Assembly (NCBI GenBank): GCA_026003475.1
Contig: BPHJ01000001.1
Span: forward strand, 506,545-570,544
Source of the DNA: Candidatus Kapaibacterium sp.
Lineage (GTDB): Bacteria > Bacteroidota > Ignavibacteria > Kapaibacteriales > NICIL-2
Reading direction: 5' to 3'
Length of the DNA: 64,000 bases
The position numbers were made by a program, and so were the translations under genes. The notes below the pieces were generated by a model, which had not been told where the DNA came from, did not search any database, and saw nothing but the letters and a program-made list of their open reading frames with translations. This document shows, piece after piece, positions 52,557 to 61,755 of the stretch. Numbering within the stretch: position 1 is the stretch's first letter; each line of letters starts with the position of its first letter.

Positions 52557-53159
52557 ATGGGCCGCGCAACAATGGATGAGCAAACTCTTATTGAGTTGCT
52601 CATCGAGCGAAAGGAAGAAGGTTTCCGCGAGTTGATGCGGGTGTACAAAGACGACCTTGTCAACTTCGCATACCGCTTCCTTGGCAGCTATGACGATGCA
52701 GTGGATGCAGCGCAGGAGACCTTCATTCGCGTTTTTCGGTTCATTGATACATTCCAGCAGGGTGCACGTTTGCGAACGTGGCTCTATACAATTGCGCGCA
52801 ACGTTGCACTCTCGATGCTGGAAAAGCGAAAGCAGCGCGGTATGCTTCCCTTGACCGTGTCGGATGAAGAAGGACAAGAGCTCGAGCGAGAAATTCCCGA
52901 TGAGAGCTATATGCCTGACCGCGCAGTGGATGCAACGATTGTTGCCCAGCAGATTCAGAAAGCCCTGATGAAGGTGCCTCCTGTGTACCGTGAAGCGGTG
53001 GTTCTGCGGGATATTGAAGGGCTCAGTTACGAAGAAATAGCCGATGTCTGCCAGGTCGAACTTGGCACCGTCAAATCCCGCATCAACCGCGGTCGCAGTA
53101 TGCTTCAGGAGCTGTTGCGCGACCTATACGAAGAACTCTTTGGTAATAAGTCATCATGA
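52557..53159 (+). CDS. ECF-type RNA polymerase sigma factor
   Basis: A 200-residue group 4 sigma factor. Region 2 shows YRFLGSYDDAVDAAQETFIRVFR near 39-62, and region 4 shows VPPVYREAVVLRDIEGLSYEEIA plus the recognition helix QVELGTVKSRINRGR near 165. There is no region 3. The start is the ATG at 52557 (52572 possible). Its stop overlaps the ATG of the next gene (ATGA), so that gene is very likely its membrane-bound partner. Confidence 0.93.
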   Translation: MGRATMDEQTLIELLIERKEEGFRELMRVYKDDLVNFAYRFLGSYDDAVDAAQETFIRVFRFIDTFQQGARLRTWLYTIARNVALSMLEKRKQRGMLPLTVSDEEGQELEREIPDESYMPDRAVDATIVAQQIQKALMKVPPVYREAVVLRDIEGLSYEEIADVCQVELGTVKSRINRGRSMLQELLRDLYEELFGNKSS

Positions 53160-53680
53160 ACGATCAATCCAATCGCCAGCAACCGAGCATCGAAGAGCTT
53201 CTTGCTGGGCAGCTTCCGCGCGCCGAAGCACCAGCAGACTTCGAAGATGTGACCATGCTTCGCTTACTGCTCGGACAGTTGCCTCGAGTATCAGCACCAG
53301 AGAACTTCGAGGAGGAAGTGCTCACACGTCTTGCTGAAACGAAGAAACGGAAATTTCCTCGACGACTCCGGCTTCCTCAATCGCGCTCGCCATGGCATTG
53401 GTTGGCAGCAGGAGCAGGAGTTGCGATCCTGGGAGGCGCCATCTATTACTTTGCCACACGCACAACAGCACCAACCTCCGAAGTGCTGCCCCCAGCACCA
53501 GCAGAGCAACTACGACTGGTGATTCCTACCGATACAATGCTCGAGGAGACAATCAAAAAACCAGCACTGCCAACGGTAGAAACGACCAAACGTACTCCGG
53601 ACACATTCACCCAGCCCAGTACTGCACCAACCAAGCGCATAACGCCGGGGAAGCCTCGGTTACACGAGGACGACGAGTAA
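53156..53680 (+). CDS. Putative membrane anti-sigma factor with duplicated motif
   Basis: A 174-residue single-pass protein coupled to the sigma gene. A cytoplasmic part (1-78) holds two copies of LLxGQLPRxxAPxxFE at about 15-30 and 37-52, exactly 22 residues apart. A membrane helix follows at about 80-98 (WLAAGAGVAILGGAIYYFA), then a Pro/Thr-rich outer tail ending EDDE. The HxxxCxxC zinc motif of classical anti-sigma domains is absent. Function is inferred from gene coupling and topology. Confidence 0.68.
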   Translation: MNDQSNRQQPSIEELLAGQLPRAEAPADFEDVTMLRLLLGQLPRVSAPENFEEEVLTRLAETKKRKFPRRLRLPQSRSPWHWLAAGAGVAILGGAIYYFATRTTAPTSEVLPPAPAEQLRLVIPTDTMLEETIKKPALPTVETTKRTPDTFTQPSTAPTKRITPGKPRLHEDDE

Positions 53681-53681
53681 G

Positions 53682-54794
53682 CTACAGTAGCGTCGCTGGA
53701 TCGGTATAGGTCATGCCGAATGCCTCTGCGACTGCGCGGTAGGTGATGTGACCATCAATAAAGTTCAGCCCCAGCCACAGCTCGTGATTTTCTCGCACAG
53801 CACGTTGCCAGCCTTTATCGGCTAATTCCAGTGCATACGGAATTGTTGCATTCGTCAGAGCAATGGTAGAGGTGAACGGCACTGCGCCCGGCATGTTTGC
53901 AACGCAATAATGGACCACACCATCAACGACAAAGGTTGGTTGTTCATGGGTTGTGGGATGGGTGGTTTCAATGCAGCCACCTTGATCAACGGAAACATCC
54001 ACAATAACAGCCCCAGCTTTCATTGTCGGAAGCATATCGCGCGTGACAAGGTATGGAGCTTTCGCCCCAGGAATCAAGACTGCACCAATGACAATATCTG
54101 CCTCGCGAATGATGGTGCGAATATTCTCTGGTGTGGACATCATGGTGGTGACGTTCTTCGGCATGACGTCGTCAAGGTATCGCAGTCGGTAGAGGTTGTT
54201 ATCCAGAATGACAACGCGAGCGCCAAACCCTGCTGCGATTTTTGCCGCATTTGTCCCGACTACACCGCCACCCAAGATAACCACGGTGCCGGGTTGTGTG
54301 CCGGGGACACCGCCGAGAAGAACGCCGCGACCGCCCATGGTCCGCTCGAGATACTTTGCGCCATTTTGCGGTGCCATGCGTCCGGCAACCTCGCTCATGG
54401 GGATAAGCAGGGGCAGTGACCCGTCGGCTTTCTGAACTGTTTCGTATGCAATACCAATGCAACGCGACTGTATCATTGCCTCGGTCAGCTCACGGGATGC
54501 TGCCGCGTGGAAGTACGTGAATACAACTTGTCCTGGTCGGATGAGCGAATACTCCGATGCGATTGGTTCTTTGACCTTGAGGATCATTTCCGCTCCCGCA
54601 TAGACCTCTGCTGCGCTGGCTACAATGGCTGCTCCTGCAGCGGCGTACTGCTCGTCGCTGAAACCGCTGCCAACTCCTGCCGAGGATTCGATGAGTACGG
54701 TGTGCCCGCGACGGACGAACATTTCAACGCCACCAGGGGTGATGGCAACGCGATTTTCATTCGCTTTGATTTCTTTGGGAACGCCAACAATCAT
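53682..54794 (-). CDS. ald: Alanine dehydrogenase
   Basis: NAD-dependent enzyme converting L-alanine to pyruvate and ammonia. The 370 residues show the N-terminal [20 protein letters not shown], the NAD-site [21 protein letters not shown] near 172 and the block [21 protein letters not shown] near 270, including the active-site Asp. Length and motifs are those of Ald, not of the transhydrogenase alpha subunit. It converges with the anti-sigma gene with one base between. Confidence 0.95.
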   Translation of the reverse strand: MIVGVPKEIKANENRVAITPGGVEMFVRRGHTVLIESSAGVGSGFSDEQYAAAGAAIVASAAEVYAGAEMILKVKEPIASEYSLIRPGQVVFTYFHAAASRELTEAMIQSRCIGIAYETVQKADGSLPLLIPMSEVAGRMAPQNGAKYLERTMGGRGVLLGGVPGTQPGTVVILGGGVVGTNAAKIAAGFGARVVILDNNLYRLRYLDDVMPKNVTTMMSTPENIRTIIREADIVIGAVLIPGAKAPYLVTRDMLPTMKAGAVIVDVSVDQGGCIETTHPTTHEQPTFVVDGVVHYCVANMPGAVPFTSTIALTNATIPYALELADKGWQRAVRENHELWLGLNFIDGHITYRAVAEAFGMTYTDPATLL

Positions 54795-54901
54795 AGATGT
54801 ACCTTTGGTAGTGAATCGAATATGGCGTGCAAAAATGCGAAACCCACGGTCACCGCTCTAGGCTGCGATATTTGTGCGACGTTCCTTTCGAGTATTGATG
54901 C

Positions 54902-55693
54902 ATGGTTGATGGTAAAAAAGTTGTCGTTGTTCTGCCTGCCTACAATGCCGAGCGAACCCTCGAGCGAACGTATGCCGAGATTCCGCACCATATCGTTGAC
55001 GACGTGATCCTCGTTGATGATGCCAGTAGCGACCAAACCGTCGAACTTGCACGACAGATTGGTATTCGGCACATCATCGTCCATGAACAGAACCGTGGCT
55101 ATGGTGGCAACCAGAAGACCTGCTATCTGCATGCGCTCGAAGCCGGCGCCGACATTGTTGTGATGCTGCATCCTGACTACCAGTACACTCCCCAATTGAT
55201 CCTCCCGATGGCCAGTATCATTGCAGCGGGCATTTATCCGGTGGTGCTTGGGTCGCGCATCTTAGGCAATGGCGCGCGAAAAGGAGGAATGCCGCTCTAC
55301 AAATACATCGCAAACCGTATGCTGACGTTCGTTCAGAACTTGGTCACCGGTGCAAAGCTTTCGGAATACCACACAGGGTATCGAGCATTCAGCGCCGAGG
55401 TCCTCCGCTCGATTCGGTTGGACGCAAATAGCGACGACTTTGTCTTCGATAACGAAATGCTCTCCCAAATTCTCCTGGCCGGCTACGAGGTGGCTGAGGT
55501 AACATGCCCAACGCGCTATTTCGACGAAGCATCGTCGATCAATTTCTGGCGGAGTGTGCGGTATGGAGTCGGCGTGCTGCGAGTCTGCTTCCAACACCTG
55601 CTCGCACGGCTCGGAGTCTATGTGCATCCACGCTACCGTGGTGCAAAGGCAAAGCCATTAGCGAGGTCTTCGGCAAACTCATCGAGCAGTTGA
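54902..55693 (+). CDS. Family 2 glycosyltransferase (polyprenyl-phosphate type)
   Basis: A 263-residue GT-A enzyme. VVVVLPAYNAERTLERTYAEI and LVDDASSDQTVELA form the nucleotide-sugar site, VMLHPDYQYTP near 85 replaces the usual DADGQ with HPDYQ, and YHTGYRAFSAEVL is typical of DPM1-like members. No C-terminal membrane helices are seen. It likely transfers a sugar to a polyprenyl phosphate. Its last 61 bases overlap the lipoprotein gene on the other strand. Confidence 0.87.
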   Translation: MVDGKKVVVVLPAYNAERTLERTYAEIPHHIVDDVILVDDASSDQTVELARQIGIRHIIVHEQNRGYGGNQKTCYLHALEAGADIVVMLHPDYQYTPQLILPMASIIAAGIYPVVLGSRILGNGARKGGMPLYKYIANRMLTFVQNLVTGAKLSEYHTGYRAFSAEVLRSIRLDANSDDFVFDNEMLSQILLAGYEVAEVTCPTRYFDEASSINFWRSVRYGVGVLRVCFQHLLARLGVYVHPRYRGAKAKPLARSSANSSSS

Positions 55694-56529
55694 CGGTATT
55701 CATCCGGGAGAATCGCATTCCATTGCCAGCGCAATTGGCGGAGCGTGCGTTGACCGATTGCAGTTCCGCTCCGTTTCGCCGTAAGATTGGCAACACTCAG
55801 AATAGCACTGGTCACAATGCGATACTGATCGTCTGTGGTCAAGGTTCTTCGGACTGTCCAGAGGGAATCGAGCTGTGCGCGGTAGTAGGCGATGCGTTTT
55901 TCGAGCAGCACAGGATAGGACTGAGTTGCAGGTTGGCCGACGGGAAGAAGTGAATCAGCGTACTCAACCGAGCGGTAATGTGCCAACCATCCGGAGTAGC
56001 TATCGTGCAGTTCCAGCACCAACAATGAATCCATCTCGATGAGGGTCGGATCGCCCAGCGGTGCATATGCTCGAACATGCAGCGAGTGGTCCTCGAGCGT
56101 GAGCAATGCTTTCCCGAACGTGATTGGGTCACTTCCACCACCGTTGAGCGTTACGGCGATTATCGGTTGCCGAATAGAGCGATGCGAGAAAATCGCGATG
56201 TCGCTCACGCCATAATCAGCGTAGACTGCTATCCGCTTGTGCTCCTGCAAGGCGGGGTCGAAACGGTAGATGATAACCGAATCCGGATTCTTTGCTGACT
56301 TTGATGGCAGCAAGGCAAATCGTACTCCGAGCACAACATCGCGCCAGCCATCACCATCGAGATCAGCAAAGCGCAGGATAACCAGCGAATCGGGATATTG
56401 CGGCGGGATCGAAAAGATGGTATCGCGTCCGGTCACTTGGGGCACCGCCGGAGTACGCTCGTGATCGGTACAGCCATTGACGAGGAAAAGAATCCCGAGT
56501 GTGCAGATTTGCAACGTGTGTCGAATCAT
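55633..56529 (-). CDS. Hypothetical lipoprotein with FG-GAP-like segment
   Basis: A 298-residue lipoprotein: signal peptide with lipobox VNGC, anchoring at about Cys20. Near 52-70 the sequence LRFADLDGDGWRDVVLGVR is an FG-GAP/VCBS-type calcium-binding strand-loop. The rest is not recognised and has no catalytic motif. The start is only 18 bases from that of the divergent PD40 gene, so promoters must lie inside the neighbouring genes. The 3' end overlaps the glycosyltransferase gene. Confidence 0.72.
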   Translation of the reverse strand: MIRHTLQICTLGILFLVNGCTDHERTPAVPQVTGRDTIFSIPPQYPDSLVILRFADLDGDGWRDVVLGVRFALLPSKSAKNPDSVIIYRFDPALQEHKRIAVYADYGVSDIAIFSHRSIRQPIIAVTLNGGGSDPITFGKALLTLEDHSLHVRAYAPLGDPTLIEMDSLLVLELHDSYSGWLAHYRSVEYADSLLPVGQPATQSYPVLLEKRIAYYRAQLDSLWTVRRTLTTDDQYRIVTSAILSVANLTAKRSGTAIGQRTLRQLRWQWNAILPDEYRQLLDEFAEDLANGFAFAPR

Positions 56530-56547
56530 TCAGCGTGCATTGGAGTG

Positions 56548-57381
56548 ATGGCCGTTTCAAAATTACTGCTCCTGAGCGCGGTGGCTGTGATGTCCGCAGT
56601 GGGGCAGTGGGCAGAGCCAATCCGCATTCCTGCGCTCGCAACAGCGTCTGATGAATGTGCTCCTTCCTGGTCAGTGAGAGATTCGAGCGTGTACTTTGTT
56701 CGTGTACGGGGAAGCGACTTTACTGTGTGGCACTGCTCTGGATGCTACCACCGAGAGCGCCTGCTCGATTCGGATAGTGTCCATCTTGAGCAGGTCACTG
56801 ATTCGGTTATTTACGCTACCTTCAATGGACAGAAGTGGATCGGTCATCGCTTGACGCGGGGAAAACGGCAGCGATATGCAGAGCTTGTTTTCTCACCCCA
56901 CACGACCAGAGGCTCAACAGCACTTACCCCACTCAGTGAAGTGTCCGATCCAGACGAATTCACGATGTTTCCTGCACTGTCATCCGATGGGCGCACATTG
57001 GTATTTGCTACCACACGTGGAAGCGACACGCACACCATGGATCTTTGGGCGACGCAGTGGTATGGCGACCACTGGGGAACACCCTATCCGTTGGAAGGTT
57101 TCGAGCAGTCCAGCGCCAACGAGATCACACCGTGTTTCCTTGGTCGGGATACACTCCTTTTTGCATCGGACGGATTCGGTGGGAAAGGTGGCTTCGATCT
57201 GTTCATGACAGTGTACCGCGCAGGACGGTGGTCGCCGCCGGTACCGCTGACGTTGGTCAACTCTCCAGCCGATGACCGCGATCCTTGCATCCTGCCCAAC
57301 GGCGATCTCATCTTTGCCAGTAATCGTGCCGGATCATTCGACCTTTACTATGCCCGGCGCATACAAAAAGAGCATCCTTGA
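56548..57381 (+). CDS. Exported PD40 (TolB-like) beta-propeller protein
   Basis: A 277-residue protein with signal peptide about 1-19 (KLLLLSAVAVMSAVGQ). At least three PD40 propeller blades are seen in the second half: MFPALSSDGRTLVFATTR, TPCFLGRDTLLFASDGFGG with GGFDLFMT, and DPCILPNGDLIFASNR with GSFDLYYAR. Such proteins occur in Bacteroidota near OmpA/T9SS components. The start ATG at 56548 has GGAG a few bases upstream. It ends inside the terminator hairpin. Confidence 0.78.
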   Translation: MAVSKLLLLSAVAVMSAVGQWAEPIRIPALATASDECAPSWSVRDSSVYFVRVRGSDFTVWHCSGCYHRERLLDSDSVHLEQVTDSVIYATFNGQKWIGHRLTRGKRQRYAELVFSPHTTRGSTALTPLSEVSDPDEFTMFPALSSDGRTLVFATTRGSDTHTMDLWATQWYGDHWGTPYPLEGFEQSSANEITPCFLGRDTLLFASDGFGGKGGFDLFMTVYRAGRWSPPVPLTLVNSPADDRDPCILPNGDLIFASNRAGSFDLYYARRIQKEHP

Positions 57382-57404
57382 CCTCAAGGCCACGGATGCT
57401 CTTT
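57367..57404. terminator. Bidirectional hairpin terminator
   Basis: Perfect 11-base inverted repeat AAAGAGCATCC ... GGATGCTCTTT with a 16-base loop between two convergent genes. The arms end in A-run and T-run, so it can terminate both transcripts. The loop itself contains CTTGACCTCAAG, a second small palindrome. Confidence 0.8.
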
Positions 57405-57425
57405 GACGAATGTTCACTGAGCGGG

Positions 57426-58172
57426 TTATCGCACCGAGTACCGAAGTAATGTTGATTCAGTGCCGCTTTTGGTGCTCATTCCCAACATGGGGACCGAAAT
57501 TTCAAGTTGCGAGGTCTGCTTTGCATACCCAACGCCACTGACGGCCCAATCAGTTGCGGTGAAGCTTGCGGTGAAAAGAGGAAGTGATGGGATAAGATCG
57601 GTTTTCCAGGAGAATTTTTGAGCTGTGTATGACTTTCCACCAACCGTCACCGATTCTGTTCCCGCCTTACTAATGGTAACTTTCACTGTAAGATTGAAAG
57701 TGATGGGCTGCCCTTGAACCTGAATGTCCGTAAATGTTGTGTCCAGGATGGTCCACGAGGTTTCACTGCCGACGCTGGCCACCTTGACCCACCGCGGTGG
57801 TATGGTGGGTGGATTCGAAACACTACTTGCCAGATCACCAATTTCGAAGGTAAAATATTGCCATAGGTTACCATCAGCATCTTTCGAGAAGTACAGTGTG
57901 TCTTTACTACCGTCGCTGTAGAAGTGGTAGAATGGTGAGGCTGTGCGTCCACTCAGTTGCAGTGCTGCACCAACGACAACGGAATCATACGTGGCTTGGC
58001 CAGTGCGGTTCCCTGTCGAGTCGAGATCGTAGCTTTCGTACACCCAGTAGTTTCCTTCCGACATTGGCATGTAGTCGGGCGGAGTAGTGGGGTTTGTAGT
58101 TCCTGATTTGCAGGCGGCAAACCAGCTTGTCATGAGTATGGTGCTGGCGACGATGACCAGAGATCGTCTCAT
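57426..58172 (-). CDS. Hypothetical lipoprotein
   Basis: A 248-residue lipoprotein with signal peptide and lipobox FAAC (Cys about 21). After a Thr/Pro-rich spacer comes MPMSEGNYWVYESYDLDSTG, a pattern seen at the start of many Bacteroidota/Chlorobi surface lipoproteins, then beta-rich sequence to the end. The function is unknown. The start is the ATG at 58172; a longer frame would run into tRNA-Ser. It begins 63 bases after that tRNA on the same strand. Confidence 0.75.
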   Translation of the reverse strand: MRRSLVIVASTILMTSWFAACKSGTTNPTTPPDYMPMSEGNYWVYESYDLDSTGNRTGQATYDSVVVGAALQLSGRTASPFYHFYSDGSKDTLYFSKDADGNLWQYFTFEIGDLASSVSNPPTIPPRWVKVASVGSETSWTILDTTFTDIQVQGQPITFNLTVKVTISKAGTESVTVGGKSYTAQKFSWKTDLIPSLPLFTASFTATDWAVSGVGYAKQTSQLEISVPMLGMSTKSGTESTLLRYSVR

Positions 58173-58235
58173 CGCGATTTCTCCAAAGTGTGAGACAAAC
58201 AGAACAATCCTCCCAAAGCATCGTTGCTCCAGGTG

Positions 58236-58319
58236 CGGAGGGTGGGGGACTCGAACCCCCACAGGCTCATCGCCCGGCGGTTTTCAAGACCGCTGCCATA
58301 CCAGTTAGGCGAACCCTCC
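58236..58319 (-). tRNA. tRNA-Ser, anticodon TGA
   Basis: An 84-base class II cloverleaf: acceptor GGAGGGT/ACCCTCC, anticodon stem GCGGT/ACCGC with loop CTTGAAA, a long variable arm (CGGGCGATGAGCCTGT) and T-stem GGGGG/CCCCC with loop TTCGAGT. CCA is not encoded. Confidence 0.96.
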
Positions 58320-58346
58320 GGGGTGCTGCAAAAATGCACTCGAGGA

Positions 58347-59204
58347 CTACTTCTGCACAAGCTCGACATGGCGACCATCGCACTGGATGATGGTGTACTC
58401 AGGCTCAGGACGCGCAAGGAATACGACGACTTCTAAGTGTCGGCGGTCCCAGGTCGTCTGCGACAGATCGTAGGTGTACGTTCGCTCGAAGGTCGTTCCT
58501 GCGGTTGCTGTCGTCGAAATAAGTGCTTGCCCGTACGCACCGAGCGGTGCATCGCGAAGAACGTGCCGATGAACGTAGTCGGCAACGTAGGTACCGTTAT
58601 CCAACTGTGGTGCGACGATGCTATCCTCGATGACGTAGTAGCCAATGTTGACGGGATAGGACACGTCAGCCATGAGTTCGATTGTGATGTTCACCGTTAG
58701 CGTATTGCGAAGAGTATCGCAACTGCTGTAGGTGCTGATGGCAAATGGTGTCTGCGTCCGCAATTGAGTGTTGAGCGCTGAACCCCAGTTCTGCACACCG
58801 ATGACGTACGAGGTACCGTCTATCTGTGTCCGATTGATGACGGCTGCCGGATAGGCGAACACACGGAATCGGGAATTGAGCTCTTCGCCAGCAGGGGTAC
58901 GAAAATCGTCTGGATACCCTTTCCGTGCATCGGGACGGGCAAAGTCTCCTGCATGAATCGAGACTATCACAATGCTGTCTCCAAAGACACGGGCAAGATC
59001 AGCAAGCTTTCGGTGCCCAATGGGGCAGTTGGTGCACTGCGCGCCGGTAAACTCTTCGATCAACACCTTTCGATACCGAACAATACCACTCCCTTGCGAT
59101 GTTGTATCGGTGGTGATAGACCGTGTGTAGGGTGGCGTAATGACGTCGCACCCCGCGGTGGATAGCCACAGAACAAGCGCGCCTAGTCCAACAATGTGCT
59201 TCAT
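58347..59204 (-). CDS. Omp28-family outer-membrane lipoprotein
   Basis: A 285-residue lipoprotein with lipobox TAGC at about 16-19. The mature N-terminal part resembles a thioredoxin fold with EEFTGAQCTNCPIGHRKL near 50 (a CxxC pair) and VSIHAGDF. This is the signature of Omp28-related proteins known from Porphyromonas. A beta-sandwich follows. It lies between priA and tRNA-Ser on the minus strand. A thiol-disulfide role is possible but not shown. Confidence 0.83.
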   Translation of the reverse strand: MKHIVGLGALVLWLSTAGCDVITPPYTRSITTDTTSQGSGIVRYRKVLIEEFTGAQCTNCPIGHRKLADLARVFGDSIVIVSIHAGDFARPDARKGYPDDFRTPAGEELNSRFRVFAYPAAVINRTQIDGTSYVIGVQNWGSALNTQLRTQTPFAISTYSSCDTLRNTLTVNITIELMADVSYPVNIGYYVIEDSIVAPQLDNGTYVADYVHRHVLRDAPLGAYGQALISTTATAGTTFERTYTYDLSQTTWDRRHLEVVVFLARPEPEYTIIQCDGRHVELVQK

Positions 59205-59207
59205 GCC

Positions 59208-61718
59208 CTACAGCGAAGATTGTGTGTCCATGTCAATAGTCATCCGTACAGCTTGCGATGCGTAGTGTTCGTTATAGGCAGCCCAGGCACTCAGGAGAGC
59301 ACGCCGCAATTCCGTACCGTTGGGATCGAGTTGCCGATCTCCTTTGACGAGCACAATGCGCCGATATTTGCCCTTGATTCGATCCAAGCTTGGGCGTGAT
59401 GGTCCCAGTGTCGTGATTGCTGCCACACCGCGTGGGAGGTAGTGTGCAAATGCTTGTGCATGACGGTCAACTTGCTCAAGGTCGGTGCCAGAAAACTCGA
59501 CCAATGCCACGCGCGTGAACGGTGGATAGTTGGCATCCCGACGTTCTTGGAGTTCGTCACTGTAGAACAGATCGTAGCGGTACAGTCGTGCGCACTTAAT
59601 TGCGACGTGTTCGGGATGAGCAGTTTGGATGATCACTTCGCCGGGTTTATCGGCGCGCCGTCCAGCGCGACCGGCAACTTGGGTCAACAGTTGGAACGTT
59701 CGCTCGCTGGCTCGAAAGTCGGGGATGTAGAGCTGCATGTCAGCATTGATCACGCCGACTAAGGTGACACGGCCAATGTCGAGACCTTTGGCAATCATTT
59801 GTGTGCCGACGATGATGTCAATTCGGCCATGGGAAAAGTCGTAGAGAATGCGCCGCAACGAGTCCTTGGTTGTTGTTGCATCGGTATCCACACGCGCAAT
59901 AACCGCACTGGTTCCGTTCTGTTTCAAGAGGGTGTCGAGTTCATCTTCGATTCGCTGCGTGCCAGCACCGAGAGCAAGCAAGGTTGGGTTGCCGCACGAT
60001 GGACAATGCTGCGGGACAGGGTAGCTCCGTCCGCAATAGTGGCACCGAAGCTGATTGGTCCGCTTGTGGTACGTGAGGGCAACGCTACACTGGAGGCAGT
60101 GGGGCACATGTCCGCATTCGGGACACTCCAGCCGCGGTGCAAAGCCCCGGCGATTATGGAGCAACATCACTCCTTCCTTCCTGCGCAAGCGTTCGATAAT
60201 TGCATCCAACAAGGTCTTCGAAAATCGTCCTGTTATCCGTTGCTGTTTGCGCTCCTCGATGAGGTTCAGTGTGCGGATGATGGGCAATTGGGCTCCATCA
60301 GCTCGCGTGGCAAGCTCAAGCAGGTGATACTTTCCGGTGGAGGCATTGTACATGCTCTCCAGCGATGGTGTTGCTGAACCTAACACCACGACTGCATGTT
60401 CGATATGTCCACGCATGATCGCTGCATCGCGACCATGGTAGCGCGGTGCTGGTGACTCCTGCTTGTAGCTCGACTCGTGCTCTTCGTCAACGATGATAAT
60501 CCCGAGTTGATCCAGGGGAGCGAAAACGGCACTCCGCGGTCCCAGAACAACCCGTGCGCGACCATCCCGAATAGCACGCCATGCATGGTAGCGCTCGCCA
60601 GCGCTCATGCGACTATGGAATGCAACGACCGTTGTGCCAAAAGCAGCGGTGAAGCGATCAATCAACTGCGGCGTCAGGGAAATTTCGGGCACCAGCACCA
60701 GTGCGGTTTTTCCAGCAGCAAGGACAGTGGTAATAGCATGCATGTACACCAGCGTTTTCCCACTGCCAGTGACGCCGTGCAACAAAAACGTTTTTGCACG
60801 ACCAACCGAGAGCGCTTCGTTGATGCGACTAACGGCGTGGGCTTGTTCATCGGTGAGCGGAAGATCTGTCTCGCGCTGTGATGGCGCCAGTGAGAGCTCG
60901 GTGCCGACTGATTCCATTTCTGATGGAACATGGTGCACCTGGAGATACCCCTTCTGGAGCAACGCTCGCAGGATATTCTCGCCGACACCACAAATGGTGC
61001 GCGCCTGATGCCAGCTTACAATAGGTGATACAGCGGCTGCTTCTGCAAGTGCAGATAGCGCGCGTGCCTGCTTGGGTGCACGGTGCTCGAGCTCTTCCAA
61101 CACGTGCTCAAGATGCCCCGGGTTTGTGCGGAGTACGTCGGCAAGCGCAACGAAACGTTCCGTGCGTGGAGTGTGTGCTCCTTCGAGTTGGCTGGTGAGT
61201 TCGATGTATCCGCTGCGTTCGAGCGCTTCCAGTTGGGCAGTGATGCTCTCGGTTTGAAGTTGTTGTTGGAGAAAGCCAACGCTGACCGGTTCTGCGTGCT
61301 GCGCGAGTAATTCGAGGAGTTGGGCGCGCTTGGGTGCACGCCGTTGCATGGATGATAATTCCTCGCTCGGTGGAAAGCGAAGTAAGCGAGCACGAACAAC
61401 CGACTGCGGCGCAAGCTCACGTGGAAGTGCTGCTGCTAAAGCCTCACCCCAGGAGCAGAGATAGTAATCTGCCATCCACCGCGTCAGCTCCAAGAGGGAG
61501 GCAGTGATAGCCGGTACTGCGTCGTCGAGTAATTCCACAATCGGTTTTGCATCGCTGCGGGATGAGACGTCCACCTCGACGACAATGCCTGTGTAGGTTT
61601 TGCTCCCAAATGGCACAATAACCCGCGATCCAGGTTGAACGGCACAGTCGGCGGGGACAGCGTAGGTGAACAGTTTCCGCATCGGTAGCGGCACGGCAAC
61701 GTTGATGAAGCGGCTCAT
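59208..61718 (-). CDS. priA: Primosomal protein N' (PriA helicase)
   Basis: Restarts stalled replication forks. The 836 residues have the 3'-end binding domain at the N-terminus, then Walker A LHGVTGSGKTLVY near 320 and the DEEH box IIVDEEHESSYKQ. The zinc-binding cysteines follow in CPECGHVPHCLQC and CHYCG...CPSCG, then the helicase motifs GTQMIAKGLD and QVAGRAGR. It ends four bases before the Omp28 gene start. Confidence 0.96.
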   Translation of the reverse strand: MSRFINVAVPLPMRKLFTYAVPADCAVQPGSRVIVPFGSKTYTGIVVEVDVSSRSDAKPIVELLDDAVPAITASLLELTRWMADYYLCSWGEALAAALPRELAPQSVVRARLLRFPPSEELSSMQRRAPKRAQLLELLAQHAEPVSVGFLQQQLQTESITAQLEALERSGYIELTSQLEGAHTPRTERFVALADVLRTNPGHLEHVLEELEHRAPKQARALSALAEAAAVSPIVSWHQARTICGVGENILRALLQKGYLQVHHVPSEMESVGTELSLAPSQRETDLPLTDEQAHAVSRINEALSVGRAKTFLLHGVTGSGKTLVYMHAITTVLAAGKTALVLVPEISLTPQLIDRFTAAFGTTVVAFHSRMSAGERYHAWRAIRDGRARVVLGPRSAVFAPLDQLGIIIVDEEHESSYKQESPAPRYHGRDAAIMRGHIEHAVVVLGSATPSLESMYNASTGKYHLLELATRADGAQLPIIRTLNLIEERKQQRITGRFSKTLLDAIIERLRRKEGVMLLHNRRGFAPRLECPECGHVPHCLQCSVALTYHKRTNQLRCHYCGRSYPVPQHCPSCGNPTLLALGAGTQRIEDELDTLLKQNGTSAVIARVDTDATTTKDSLRRILYDFSHGRIDIIVGTQMIAKGLDIGRVTLVGVINADMQLYIPDFRASERTFQLLTQVAGRAGRRADKPGEVIIQTAHPEHVAIKCARLYRYDLFYSDELQERRDANYPPFTRVALVEFSGTDLEQVDRHAQAFAHYLPRGVAAITTLGPSRPSLDRIKGKYRRIVLVKGDRQLDPNGTELRRALLSAWAAYNEHYASQAVRMTIDMDTQSSL

Positions 61719-61755
61719 GCGTTGCTACCGTGCGTTGGTGACCCGCAAGGAGCAA

